Shown piece by piece: positions 23,195 to 33,116 of a stretch of DNA of 53,706 bases. How positions within the stretch are numbered: position 1 is the first letter of the stretch; each line of letters opens with the position of its first letter. Both the position numbers and the translations under genes were made by a program. Source of the stretch: JAKFVA01 sp046155225 (GTDB taxonomy: Bacteria; Pseudomonadota; Gammaproteobacteria; Burkholderiales; Burkholderiaceae_C); assembly GCA_046155225.1 (NCBI GenBank), contig JBJXED010000048.1, positions 1 through 53,706 on the forward strand, written 5' to 3'. The notes under the pieces are model-generated. The model was not told the DNA's origin. It did no database searches and saw only the letters and a list, made by a program, of their open reading frames with translations.

Positions 23195-23827
23195 ATGATC
23201 AAGCTCTTTGTTGGCCTGGGCAACCCCGGCACCGCCTACGAGGCCACGCGCCACAACGCCGGATTCTGGTGGATTGATGCCCTCGCGCGGCAGCAGCGGC
23301 TGACGCTGGTAGCCGATAAAAGCTACCAGGCGCTGGTGGTGCGTGGCCAGGCGGGCAACCCAGGCAACGCTTATTTCTGGCTGCTGCAACCGCAGACTTT
23401 CATGAACCTGTCAGGCCAGTCGGTCGGCGCGCTGGCGCGTTTTTACAAAATCGCGCCCGAGGAAATTCTGGTGGTTCACGATGAGCTGGATTTGCCGCCC
23501 GGCGAGGCCAAGCTCAAACTGGGCGGCAGCCATGCAGGGCACAACGGCCTGCGCGACATCCATGCCCAGATAGGGCCTGATTACTGGCGCCTGCGCTTGG
23601 GAGTAGGCCACCCCGGCGACAAATCTGAAGTGGTCGGCTGGGTCTTGCAAAAGCCCAGCCTGGACGACCGCATAGCGATCACGCAGGCCATTGACCGCAG
23701 CCGGACGGCCTGGCCCGAGTTGCTGCACGGCGCGATGGACAAAGCCATGCTGAAGATCCACACCCGCCAGCCGCCGCGGCCCAAACCGCCCAAGCCTGCT
23801 GCCACGGTCCCGCCTGCAGCGGTTTAG
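23195..23827 (+). CDS. pth: Peptidyl-tRNA hydrolase
   Basis: Pth releases tRNA from prematurely dropped peptidyl-tRNA. The 210-residue protein begins MIKLFVGLGNPGTAYEATRHNAGF, giving the catalytic histidine (H20). The FMNLSG motif, the catalytic aspartate in VVHDELDLPPG and the GGSHAGHNGLRDI segment follow. The last 20 residues are a Pro/Lys-rich tail beyond the core fold. It is last in the prs-rplY-pth cluster and converges on the ferredoxin gene. Confidence 0.96.
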   Translation: MIKLFVGLGNPGTAYEATRHNAGFWWIDALARQQRLTLVADKSYQALVVRGQAGNPGNAYFWLLQPQTFMNLSGQSVGALARFYKIAPEEILVVHDELDLPPGEAKLKLGGSHAGHNGLRDIHAQIGPDYWRLRLGVGHPGDKSEVVGWVLQKPSLDDRIAITQAIDRSRTAWPELLHGAMDKAMLKIHTRQPPRPKPPKPAATVPPAAV

Positions 23828-23831
23828 CGGG

Positions 23832-24095
23832 CTAGGCCGCAGGCACCTGGCCTGCCTGCAGGGCGCGGTATTTTTGCCACAGCGTTTCCTGGCTCTCAGC
23901 CCACTGCGGGTGCAGGGGAATGCAGGCCACCGGGCACACCACCACGCATTGCGGCTCGCTGAAATGGCCAACGCATTCGGTGCATTTGTGCGGGTCGATT
24001 TCGTAGATTTCGGGCCCCATGCTGATGGCCTGGTTGGGGCATTCGGGCTCGCACACATCGCAGTTGATGCAAGCGTCGGTGATCATCAAGGCCAT
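23832..24095 (-). CDS. 2[4Fe-4S] ferredoxin (YfhL type)
   Basis: This 87-residue electron carrier has two cluster motifs: CINCDVCEPECP, and CTECVGHFSEPQCVVVCP with the longer YfhL-type spacing. I chose ATG 24095 (MALMITDACINC); ATG 24086 is also possible. Redox partners are not evident. Genes of this type often sit beside coaD and rsmD in betaproteobacteria, as here. Confidence 0.92.
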   Translation of the reverse strand: MALMITDACINCDVCEPECPNQAISMGPEIYEIDPHKCTECVGHFSEPQCVVVCPVACIPLHPQWAESQETLWQKYRALQAGQVPAA

Positions 24096-24175
24096 GCGTG
24101 AGGCCCTATCGGTGCCGTGGGCACAGCGGGGTTGCCGCAAAGAAAATGAAGGCGCGTCATGCGCCGATTATCCGC

Positions 24176-24886
24176 CTAGGTTTGGGCAGTTGTATCGCCA
24201 GAGGCGTCGCACGCCGGGCTGGCTTTGTAAACCGCCTGCGGCGGCAAGCCGCGCAAATGCTCGGCCAGCGCCCACTCCAGAATGATGAGCTGCCAATTTG
24301 CCGCGGCGTCGTGGTGAATCGCCACGCGATTGATGCCGGCATTGGGGATGTCGCACCGGCGCGGCCCCTCCAGCGGCAGGCCCTGGGCACGGCGGTAGAT
24401 CATGTCGAGCACACCGCCGTGGGTCACCACCACAATATTGTTGCGGCAACCCACCACTGCCAGCGCCTGCACCGCGGCCATCACCCGGTTGTTGAGGCTG
24501 CGCGTGCTCTCGATGCCGGCCATGGCATCGTCAGGACCACATTCGAGCCACTGCTGCCAATGCTGCGGGTGTTGCTGCTGGATGTCGGCGACGCGCAGGC
24601 CGTCGAGCTCGCCAAAACTGCGTTCGCGCCAGGCCGCGTCAATTACCAGGCCTTTTTGCGGCGGCTGCGGCAGTCCTGCCGCAATCACCTCGGCGGTCTG
24701 CCGGGCCCGCAGCAAATCGCTGCTGATGATTTTGTAAACCGGCTCGCCCGCCAGCGCAATCGCCAGCGCCGCAGACTGCGCCTGCACCAGGCCCGCCGCA
24801 TTCAGCGGCACATCGCTGTGGCCCTGGAAGCGCAGCTCGCGGTTGAGGTCGGTCTCGCCGTGGCGGATGAGAATGAGCTGGGTCAT
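24176..24886 (-). CDS. Histidine phosphatase family protein (GpmB-like)
   Basis: This 236-residue protein of the phosphoglycerate-mutase-like superfamily has the catalytic LIRHGETDLN motif at the N-terminus, SSDLLRARQTAEVI, the acidic RERSFGELDG segment and VVVTHGGVLDMI with the second histidine. Such genes are often named gpmB or cobC, but substrate cannot be assigned; no cobalamin genes are nearby. Start ATG 24886 (MTQLILIRHGE) fits the family. Confidence 0.85.
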   Translation of the reverse strand: MTQLILIRHGETDLNRELRFQGHSDVPLNAAGLVQAQSAALAIALAGEPVYKIISSDLLRARQTAEVIAAGLPQPPQKGLVIDAAWRERSFGELDGLRVADIQQQHPQHWQQWLECGPDDAMAGIESTRSLNNRVMAAVQALAVVGCRNNIVVVTHGGVLDMIYRRAQGLPLEGPRRCDIPNAGINRVAIHHDAAANWQLIILEWALAEHLRGLPPQAVYKASPACDASGDTTAQT

Positions 24887-24952
24887 GGGCGCATTATGCA
24901 AAGCCGCTGTGACAGCGCTGGGCACGGTTTTGGCCCATTTTTTCAATGAAAT

Positions 24953-25017
24953 TAGGTTGTAGCCGGCGCATATATTGCCGGTATTGCTATATTTTATGAA
25001 GCATTTGGAAGGCGAAA
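24953..25017 (-). repeat. Dispersed palindromic repeat between coaD and phosphatase gene
   Basis: On the minus strand it reads AAAATATAGCAATACCGGCA, then ATATATGCGCCGGCTAC. It lies in the 184-base gap together with a short hexamer tandem (ACTGGC about 3.5 times, 25024-25046). Confidence 0.75.
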
Positions 25018-25070
25018 AACTTGCACTGGCACTGGCACTGGCACTGCACGCACGGCATGCCGTTGCGCCA

Positions 25071-25577
25071 TCAACAAACCGCACCCTGCTGCGGATGCAG
25101 TTTGTCCATTAGCCGCTGGTACACCGCAGGCGAGACGAACTTGTTCGCCTCACCGCCCAACTGCGCAATCTCGCGCACAAAGGTGCTGGAGATGAACTGG
25201 TATTGGTCGCTCGGGGTGAGGAACACCGTCTCGACCTCGGGCATGAGCTGGCGGTTCATGCCCGCGAGCTGGAACTCATAGTCAAAGTCGGTCACCGCGC
25301 GCAGGCCGCGAATGACCGCCTTGGCACCCTTGCCCACCACAAAATCACGCAGCAGCGTGGCAAAGCTGTCAACCTCCACTTGCGGATAGGCAGCGACCGA
25401 TTCGCGCACCATGGCGATGCGCTCGTCCAGGCTGAACAGGGTTTTCTTGTGGTGCCCGGCGGCGACCGCCACAATGACGTGATCAAACAACTGCGAGGCC
25501 CGCCGCACCACGTCCTCGTGGCCCAGCGTCATGGGGTCAAAGCTGCCAGGGTAGACGGCAATCACGTGGCGCGCCAT
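25071..25577 (-). CDS. coaD: Phosphopantetheine adenylyltransferase
   Basis: CoaD adenylylates 4'-phosphopantetheine to dephospho-CoA. The 168-residue protein has YPGSFDPMTLGHEDVVRRA with the nucleotidyltransferase TxGH motif, VIRGLRAVTDFDYEFQLAGMNR and the FISSTFVREI motif. Length and N-terminus are standard. It lies on the same strand as the Asp-rich protein gene and rsmD. Confidence 0.96.
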   Translation of the reverse strand: MARHVIAVYPGSFDPMTLGHEDVVRRASQLFDHVIVAVAAGHHKKTLFSLDERIAMVRESVAAYPQVEVDSFATLLRDFVVGKGAKAVIRGLRAVTDFDYEFQLAGMNRQLMPEVETVFLTPSDQYQFISSTFVREIAQLGGEANKFVSPAVYQRLMDKLHPQQGAVC

Positions 25578-25650
25578 GGGCGGTACTCCTGCAAAAAGTG
25601 GGCTTGTTGCAAAAGATTATGCGCCGGGCTCTGCCGCGCGATGCCGGGGT

Positions 25651-26148
25651 TCAGCGCTGGTAGGGGTTGTCTGGCCTGCGGTCTTTTTTGTTGCGGGTGC
25701 CGTCACCATCACGGTCGCGGTCGTTCTTGTTGCGAATGCCGTCGCCGTCGCGGTCACGGTCATAGCGGTTGCGCACGCCATCACGGTCGTCGTCACGGCC
25801 GCCGCGGTACTGGGCATGGCGCTCGCGAATCCAGCGGTCTTGTACAAACACCACCGGCTGGGTGCAGGCGTTGTAGCGGCTGCAATGGCGCGACCAGTTG
25901 TTGTAGTGGCCCGGCGGCACATAGAGGTAAATCGGCTCGCGCTGGTAGTACACATTCGGCTGCGTGACCACCACCGGATTGGCATTGACCCAGGCGTTAC
26001 GCGGCAGCGGCTCACCAAACACCACGCGGCCGTACACGCCGGGTTGATGGACGTTGATCGACACGCTGGTGGCGGCGCTGGCTGCCTGCGCGGTGCACAG
26101 GCCGAGCGCGGCGGCGGCAAGGGCAATGCGGAGTTTGGAAATCGTCAT
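25651..26148 (-). CDS. Exported protein with Asp-rich, calcium-site-like C-terminus
   Basis: I do not recognise the family. The 165-residue protein has a signal peptide ending AQAASA, a middle region rich in aromatic and proline residues (VYYQREPIYLYVPPGHYNN) and three imperfect repeats of the form DRDGDGxRNKxD at residues about 125-160. Such DxDxDG repeats resemble thrombospondin type 3 or EF-hand-like calcium sites. Start ATG 26148 has AAAGG upstream. It sits between coaD and rsmD, probably with its own promoter, and may be an envelope stress or adhesion protein, which is only a guess. Confidence 0.65.
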   Translation of the reverse strand: MTISKLRIALAAAALGLCTAQAASAATSVSINVHQPGVYGRVVFGEPLPRNAWVNANPVVVTQPNVYYQREPIYLYVPPGHYNNWSRHCSRYNACTQPVVFVQDRWIRERHAQYRGGRDDDRDGVRNRYDRDRDGDGIRNKNDRDRDGDGTRNKKDRRPDNPYQR

Positions 26149-26304
26149 AAGGGGCCTTTCGTAGGGAGAGCCGCCAGTGTGTACCCGCGCCGGCGATAAC
26201 GCGATGTCGCCCATGTAAAGCAAGCCCCAAAGCGCGCATCTTGCGGCGCTGTCCTACAAGGCCGGGCTGCAGCGAATACCGATCAGTGCGGTGTCAGACT
26301 GTCT

Positions 26305-26991
26305 TCAGGCTGCGGGCCGCAGCAGATGCGCATGTACCGCCCCCGCTTTGAGGTGGCGGTGCAGTACCAATCCGCAGGCTAGCAAAGCGTCCTCACTCCA
26401 AGGCAGCGCTGCCTCCCAATAGGCATAGCCCGCCGGACTCAAGGCCGCCGCCGCCGCGCGCAAGGCGGCCTGGCGCTGCGCCTGCGTGAACAGCGCCTCG
26501 TCAAACGGCGGGTCCAGCAGCACCAGCTGCAGGCTCTGCGGCGTTTGGCACTGCAAACGCGAGAGGCCGTCACCACGCTCAATTTGCACCATGGCCGCTT
26601 GCAACTTGGCTTGCAAAGCCAGCAATTGCCGCACCAGGCCAGGGTCTTGCTCGATCAGCAACACCTGCTCGGCGCCGCGTGAGGCGGCTTCAAAACCCAG
26701 GGCACCCGTGCCCGCGAAAACGTCAATGCAGCGCCAGCCTTTGAGGTCGTGGCCGAGCCAGTCAAACAGCGTCTCGCGCACGCGGGACGGGGTCGGGCGC
26801 AGACCCGGTTTGTCGGCCACCGGCAAGGGCGTGCGTTTGTACTGGCCGCCTATGATGCGCAGCACAGCGGGCGCGGTCATCGCCCGCTTCGTTATCTTTG
26901 GCGCGGTCGTCGCCCGCTTCGTTATCTTTGGCGTGGTCGTCGCCCGCTGACTCTTGGTCGCGGCAGCAGGGCGCTGGCTGCGCGGCCTCAC
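26305..26991 (-). CDS. rsmD: 16S rRNA (guanine966-N2)-methyltransferase with repeat extension
   Basis: RsmD methylates G966 of 16S rRNA. The core has RIIGGQYKRTPLPV, the SAM-binding motif DVFAGTGALGFEAASRGA and the catalytic motif LLDPPFDEAL. I place the start at GTG 26991, which overlaps the stop of the upstream M16 gene (GTGA). This gives 228 residues, with an N-terminal extension of about 37 containing 2.6 copies of a ten-residue unit (ATTxPKITKR). An internal ATG at 26880 (MTAPAVLRIIGG) would give a standard-length protein, so the extension may be untranslated or dispensable. Confidence 0.88.
   Translation of the reverse strand: MRPRSQRPAAATKSQRATTTPKITKRATTAPKITKRAMTAPAVLRIIGGQYKRTPLPVADKPGLRPTPSRVRETLFDWLGHDLKGWRCIDVFAGTGALGFEAASRGAEQVLLIEQDPGLVRQLLALQAKLQAAMVQIERGDGLSRLQCQTPQSLQLVLLDPPFDEALFTQAQRQAALRAAAAALSPAGYAYWEAALPWSEDALLACGLVLHRHLKAGAVHAHLLRPAA
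26871..26948 (-). repeat. 30-bp tandem repeat in rsmD 5' end
   Basis: Units at 26871-26900 and 26901-26930 differ at one base; a partial third unit covers 26931-26948. The period of 30 bases keeps the rsmD frame and encodes a basic ten-residue repeat. Confidence 0.9.
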
Positions 26992-28328
26992 GGCTTGCCG
27001 CCCACCACCACCACGGCCATGCGTCCCGGCTGCAAGGTGCGGGCAAATGCCGCCTTGACATCGGCCAGGGTGACTTTTTCCACCTGCGCCGTCCACTGGT
27101 CCAGGTAGTCCAGCGGCAAGCTGTGCCAAGCGATGTTGGCGACGTTGTCCAGCAGCTTGCGGTTGCTGTCGATGCGCAGGGCAAAGCTGTTGATCAAACT
27201 GGTTTTGGCGTTTTGCAGCTCGGCCTCGTCCGGGCCTTGGGCAACAAACTGCGCCAGCACGTCCTGCGTGACTTGCAGCGCCTGGGCGGCCTGGTCGGGC
27301 CGGGTTTGCAGGCTGATGGTGAAAGCGCCGGTTTGCAGCGCCGGGTTGAAACCACTGCCGACGCTGTAGCTCAGGCCGCGTTTCTCGCGCACTTCCTGCG
27401 TCAGGCGCGAGACAAAGGTGCCGCCGCCAAGCAGGTAGTTGCCGACAAACAGCGGGAAAAAGTCCGGGCTGCTGCGTGCAATGCCGGGCTGGCCCAAGAG
27501 CACATGCGCCTGCGCCGACTCAAACGGCAGCCGGATGTCTTGCGGCTTGGCGAGTGCCGCCACCTCGGGCAGGGCCGGCAGCGCCGGGCAAGGGCCCTGC
27601 GGCAAATGGGCCAGCAGCGCGCGCACCAGGGTGTCGGCCTGGGCCCGGCTGACGGCCCCGACCAGCGTGACTTTGGCACGGCAGGCCAGCAGGTTTTGGC
27701 GGTGGAACGCGCGCAAGTCGCTGGCCTGGATAGCCGACAGCGTGGCGGTTGTGGGCTGGCGTGCGTACGGGTGCGCGCCAAACACGGCTTGCTGGTAAGT
27801 ACGTTGTGCCAGGGTGGCAGGGCGGGTATCGGCCTCTTTAAGCTCGGCGATCAGGCGCTGGCGCTCACGCCGCCAGAGGCTGTCGTCAAAGGCCGGATCA
27901 GCCAACTGGCGTGCGGCCAGTTGCGCTGCGGCAGCAAGCAGATCAGGCTCGGTGAGCGAGCGCAACTGGTAGCTGCTGCGATCAGCCCCGGCGCTGGCGG
28001 AAAAACCCGCGCCCAGATCGGCCCAGGCCTGTGCCAACTGGTTTTCATCCAGCGCGGGTTGGCCATTGCGCGCACGCACGCCCTTGCTGGCCATGCCAGC
28101 GGCGGCACTGGCCAGGCCGGCCAATGCCGCCGGGTTGCGGCGCGCGCCCGCGTCAAAGTCGAGTTGCACATCCAGCATGGGAATCGCCGGGCTTTGGACC
28201 AAATACACCTGCGCGCCGCTGGGCAGGCTCCAATGCTCCACCGGGATGCCTGCAGCAGCAAATTTAGTGCCAAATAGGCCGCTAGCCAATACAAATACTG
28301 CCGGTAACGCTATATTTTTAATAGTCAT
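26988..28328 (-). CDS. M16 peptidase-like protein lacking the zinc motif
   Basis: This 446-residue exported protein has the M16 fold, with the C-terminal RxxY-type region (REKRGLSYSVGSGF), but lacks the HxxEH zinc site. The corresponding segment reads LAGLASAAAGMASKG. It is therefore probably the non-catalytic partner of the M16 protein encoded 20 bases upstream. The start codon and signal peptide (IALPAVFVLASGLFG) are supplied entirely by a copy of the dispersed repeat (28256-28325). Its stop overlaps the rsmD GTG. Confidence 0.87.
   Translation of the reverse strand: MTIKNIALPAVFVLASGLFGTKFAAAGIPVEHWSLPSGAQVYLVQSPAIPMLDVQLDFDAGARRNPAALAGLASAAAGMASKGVRARNGQPALDENQLAQAWADLGAGFSASAGADRSSYQLRSLTEPDLLAAAAQLAARQLADPAFDDSLWRRERQRLIAELKEADTRPATLAQRTYQQAVFGAHPYARQPTTATLSAIQASDLRAFHRQNLLACRAKVTLVGAVSRAQADTLVRALLAHLPQGPCPALPALPEVAALAKPQDIRLPFESAQAHVLLGQPGIARSSPDFFPLFVGNYLLGGGTFVSRLTQEVREKRGLSYSVGSGFNPALQTGAFTISLQTRPDQAAQALQVTQDVLAQFVAQGPDEAELQNAKTSLINSFALRIDSNRKLLDNVANIAWHSLPLDYLDQWTAQVEKVTLADVKAAFARTLQPGRMAVVVVGGKP
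28256..28325 (-). repeat. Dispersed repeat encoding an M16 signal peptide
   Basis: On the minus strand: CTATTAAAAATATAGC, then TTACCGGCAGTATTTGTA and TTGGCTAGCGGCCTATTTGG. It begins one base after the ATG at 28328 and runs through codon 25. Confidence 0.8.
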
Positions 28329-28348
28329 GGAAGGGCTGCCTGAGAGGG

Positions 28349-29746
<1,398 letters not shown>

Positions 29747-29775
29747 AGAATGGTGTGATACCCAAAGCGCTTTCG

Positions 29776-30816
29776 ATGTTCAGTTTTCTCACGAAAAAAA
29801 TCTACCTCACGGGCCGGCCACCTGCGCCCGATGCCCCCAGCGCGCCGGGCCAGGCCGCTGAGCTGGCGCTGCCGCAAGCCGCTGCGCCGCGCGCCTCCTG
29901 GCTGGAGCGGCTCAAGGCCGGGCTGGGCCGCACCGGCGCGAGCATCACCAGTGTATTCACCGGCACCCGCATCGACGACGCGCTGTACGAGGAGCTGGAG
30001 TCAGCGCTGCTGATGGCCGACACCGGCGTGGCCGCCACGCAGCACCTGCTGGCAGATTTGAAGCGCCGCGTCAAAACCGCTGGCAGCACCGAGCCGCAGC
30101 AAGTCAAGGCGCTGCTGGCGCAGGCCATTGCCGACTTGCTGCGCCCCTTGCAGCGGCCGCTGGTGATCGGCACGGCACCCTGCGTCATCATGGTGGCCGG
30201 GGTCAATGGCGCAGGCAAAACCACCAGCATCGGCAAGCTGACCCGGCATTTGAGCCATGCCGGTGCGCAGGTCTTGCTGGCCGCAGCAGACACGTTTCGC
30301 GCGGCGGCGCGCGAACAACTCGCAGTCTGGGCGGACAAAAGCGCGGTCGAGATCATCAGCCAGGACGGCGCTGACCCGGCGGCGGTGGCCTTTGACGCCG
30401 TGAGCGCGGGCAAGGCGCGCGGCAAGGACGTGGTGCTGATCGACACCGCCGGCCGCCTGCCCACGCAACTGCACCTGATGGAGGAGCTGAAAAAAATCAA
30501 GCGCGTGATCCAGAAAGCCGACAGCGCAGCGCCGCATGAAATCATTTTGGTCATCGACGGCAACACCGGCCAAAATGCGCTGGCGCAGGTCAAGGCATTT
30601 GACGAGGCGCTGCATTTGACCGGCCTGGTCATCACCAAGCTTGACGGCACCGCCAAAGGCGGCGTGCTCTGCGCGGTGGCGCTGTGGGCCCGGGCGCGCG
30701 CCGAGCAGCGCCCCGGTGCGCCTGGCGTGGCGGTGTATTTCATCGGTGTGGGCGAGCAGTTGCAGGACCTGGAGACCTTTCAGGCGCAGGAGTTTGCGCA
30801 GGCACTGGTGGCCTGA
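29776..30816 (+). CDS. ftsY: Signal recognition particle receptor FtsY
   Basis: FtsY is the SRP receptor GTPase that docks ribosome-nascent-chain complexes at the membrane. The 346-residue protein starts MFSFLTKKIYLTGRP, a short basic N-terminus. The NG domain follows: VNGAGKTTSIGKL (G1), VLLAAADTFRAAAREQL, DTAGRLPTQ (G3), TKLDGTAKGG (G4) and YFIGVGEQLQDL. A GTG at 29755 would add seven residues; ATG 29776 looks more natural. The acidic A domain of E. coli FtsY is absent, as is usual in this group. Confidence 0.95.
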   Translation: MFSFLTKKIYLTGRPPAPDAPSAPGQAAELALPQAAAPRASWLERLKAGLGRTGASITSVFTGTRIDDALYEELESALLMADTGVAATQHLLADLKRRVKTAGSTEPQQVKALLAQAIADLLRPLQRPLVIGTAPCVIMVAGVNGAGKTTSIGKLTRHLSHAGAQVLLAAADTFRAAAREQLAVWADKSAVEIISQDGADPAAVAFDAVSAGKARGKDVVLIDTAGRLPTQLHLMEELKKIKRVIQKADSAAPHEIILVIDGNTGQNALAQVKAFDEALHLTGLVITKLDGTAKGGVLCAVALWARARAEQRPGAPGVAVYFIGVGEQLQDLETFQAQEFAQALVA

Positions 30817-30912
30817 GCGGGCTTTTTTTCGCCCTGGCCTTGCGAACTTTTAGGCCGCTGGGTAGCCCAAATCAGGCCTCTAACGTCTTAATTTCTAACC
30901 CATTGCCTGACC

Positions 30913-32277
30913 ATGTCCACCCTATTGCCCCCTGTTGAAATTGCCACGCTACAAGCGCTGCGCAGCCCCGCCGCCAACCCCATGCAGGCGGCGCGCGAAC
31001 GCATGCACGCCAGCGGCCAGTGGTCACCCCGCCAGCTGGCCGGGCGGCGCTGGAACATCGCCTGCGTCTCGCTGGAGATCACCCAGCGCTGCAACCTGGA
31101 CTGCACGCTGTGCTACCTCAGCGACAGCGCCGAGGCAGTGCGTGATTTTCCGATGGAGGAAATTTTTCGCCGCATCGACCTGATCCATGCGCACTACGGT
31201 GCCAACACCGATGTGCAAATCTCGGGCGGCGAGCCGACCTTGCGCAAACCTGCGGAGCTGGTGGCCATCGTGCAGAAGCTGGCCGGCCTGGGCATGCGCA
31301 GCGCACTGTTCACCAACGGCATCAAGGCCAGCCGCGCCTTGCTGGCCGAGCTGGCGCAGGCCGGTTTGACCGATGTCGCCTTCCATGTGGACAGCACGCA
31401 GCAGCGCGCCGGCTATGCCAGTGAGGCGGCGCTCAATGCTTTGCGCCTGGAGTACATCGAGCGGGCCCGCGGCCTGCCGCTGGCGGTGTTTTTCAACACC
31501 ACGGTACACGACGGCAACTGGGCCGATGTACCCATGCTGGCCGCATTTTTCGTGGTCCAGGCCGAAGTCGTGCGGTTTTGCTCTTTTCAGTTGCAGGCCG
31601 ACACCGGGCGCGGCGTGCAGGGCGCACGCGCCGACGCCATCACCCACGACGGCATCTGGCAGCGCATTGCGCAGGGCGCGGGCACGCCACTGCGCACCAA
31701 TGTGCTGCAAGCCGGGCACCACGACTGCAACCGCAACGCCGTCACTTTGGTGGTTAATGGCCGGGCGCGCGATGTCTTTGCCGACAGCGCTTTCGTGCAG
31801 CGCTTCATGCGCGAGACCGCGAACCTGCATTTCCCGCGCAGCAGCCGCGGCAAGGGTTTGCGCGCCCTGCTGGCAGCGGGTTTTTCGCGGCCCCGCCTGG
31901 CGCTGCATTCGCTGCGCTGGCTGGCGCGGCAGTTGTGGCTGGCCCGCAGCGATTTGTGGTCGGCCCGAGGCAAGGCCTACAAGCTGACGTTTTTCACCCA
32001 CAACTTCATGGACGCCTGTCAGTTGCAGCAAGAGCGCCTGGACGCCTGCGTGTTCATGGCCATGACGCAGGACGGCCCGCTCAGCATGTGCGCCTACAAC
32101 GCGCGGCGCGATAATTTTTTGCTGCAGGCATTGCCCACTTCGCAAGGGCTTTGGCAACCCCTTGTACAAGGTGCCGGTGCCGTGCACACTTTTCCCGTCA
32201 AGCTGCTCAAGGGCCGCAGACGGGCCGAACGCGCGGCGCAGGGTGCCGTGCAGACCACTGCAGAAAGTACCGCATGA
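30913..32277 (+). CDS. Radical SAM protein of unknown reaction
   Basis: This 454-residue protein has the radical SAM cluster motif C60-x3-C64-x2-C67 (CNLDCTLC), followed by the ISGGEPTLRK glycine-rich SAM motif. The C-terminal part has three further cysteines in C-x9-C-x13-C (CQLQQERLDAC..SMC), which could bind an auxiliary cluster. The family resembles COG0535-type enzymes, but the substrate is not evident. Its TGA overlaps the start of the DUF547 lipoprotein gene (ATGA at 32274-32277), so it heads a four-gene unit. It is not a recognisable MoaA, PqqE or HemN. Confidence 0.82.
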   Translation: MSTLLPPVEIATLQALRSPAANPMQAARERMHASGQWSPRQLAGRRWNIACVSLEITQRCNLDCTLCYLSDSAEAVRDFPMEEIFRRIDLIHAHYGANTDVQISGGEPTLRKPAELVAIVQKLAGLGMRSALFTNGIKASRALLAELAQAGLTDVAFHVDSTQQRAGYASEAALNALRLEYIERARGLPLAVFFNTTVHDGNWADVPMLAAFFVVQAEVVRFCSFQLQADTGRGVQGARADAITHDGIWQRIAQGAGTPLRTNVLQAGHHDCNRNAVTLVVNGRARDVFADSAFVQRFMRETANLHFPRSSRGKGLRALLAAGFSRPRLALHSLRWLARQLWLARSDLWSARGKAYKLTFFTHNFMDACQLQQERLDACVFMAMTQDGPLSMCAYNARRDNFLLQALPTSQGLWQPLVQGAGAVHTFPVKLLKGRRRAERAAQGAVQTTAESTA

Positions 32278-33086
32278 AACGCTCATTTCAACGCCTGGGC
32301 CTGGCTCTGGCATCACTTTGCCTCTCCGCTTGCACCACCTTGGTCAGCCTGCCTGCCAGCCCTCAAAACAGCCCTGACCCCAATGCCGCGCAGGCGCGCC
32401 AAGCCTGGGGCCGGGTGCTGCAGGCCCATGTGAACGAACGCGGCGAAGTTGACTTTGCCGCTCTGGCCGAAGTGCACAGTACGGGCTACCAGGATTTGGT
32501 GCTGGCCGTGCGGCACATCGCGCAAACTCCGCTGGCCAGCCTGCCTGAGCCCGAGACGCGGCTGGCGCATATGGTCAACGCCTACAACGCGCTGTCGATG
32601 TTCAACGTCGTGGCCAGCGGTATCCCGGACACCCATGCAGGCCTGAACAAGGTCAATTTTTTCGTGCTGCGCAAATTCACCATCGGCGGCCAGCCGATGT
32701 CGCTGTATGTCTTTGAAAACGACATCATCCGCCCGCTGGCGCGGGAAATGGGTTTGCCCGAAGTGCACTTTGCGCTGAACTGCAGCGCCGTGTCGTGCCC
32801 GGTGCTGCCGCGCGTACCCTTCTCGGCCAGCGCCCTGCGCGGCGAGCTGCTGCACGAGGCGCGCACATTTTTTGCTAGCCCGCGTAATTGGCGCATCGAC
32901 AGCGCGACTCAAACCGTGTGGCTGAGCGAAATTTTGAAGTTCTACCCGGAAGACTTTGTGCCCGCACACGGGCGCAACCTGATCGAGTATGGCAACCGCC
33001 ATGCTGCGCAGGCCGCTCCGCTGGATTTTGAGGTGCGCTTTACACCGTATGACTGGACGGTGGCCAACAGCCGCCGCAAGCCCTAA
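32274..33086 (+). CDS. DUF547 lipoprotein
   Basis: This 270-residue protein has a lipoprotein signal (LALASLCLSAC, lipobox LSAC) and the DUF547 core: MVNAYNALSMFNVV, FTIGGQPMSLYVFENDIIRPL, HFALNCSAVSCPVLP and LSEILKFYPEDF. The two cysteines in LNCSAVSCP are conserved in the family. DUF547 has no proven biochemical role that I can name. Start overlaps the radical SAM stop, and the reductase fusion follows after 30 bases. Confidence 0.87.
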   Translation: MKRSFQRLGLALASLCLSACTTLVSLPASPQNSPDPNAAQARQAWGRVLQAHVNERGEVDFAALAEVHSTGYQDLVLAVRHIAQTPLASLPEPETRLAHMVNAYNALSMFNVVASGIPDTHAGLNKVNFFVLRKFTIGGQPMSLYVFENDIIRPLAREMGLPEVHFALNCSAVSCPVLPRVPFSASALRGELLHEARTFFASPRNWRIDSATQTVWLSEILKFYPEDFVPAHGRNLIEYGNRHAAQAAPLDFEVRFTPYDWTVANSRRKP

Positions 33087-33116
33087 CAACACGCCGTTGC
33101 GCAACCCTCTGGAGTT

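Noticed and set aside
25024..25046. ACTGGC hexamer tandem repeat
   Set aside because: Only about 3.5 units in non-coding DNA; noted with the neighbouring repeat but too short to interpret.
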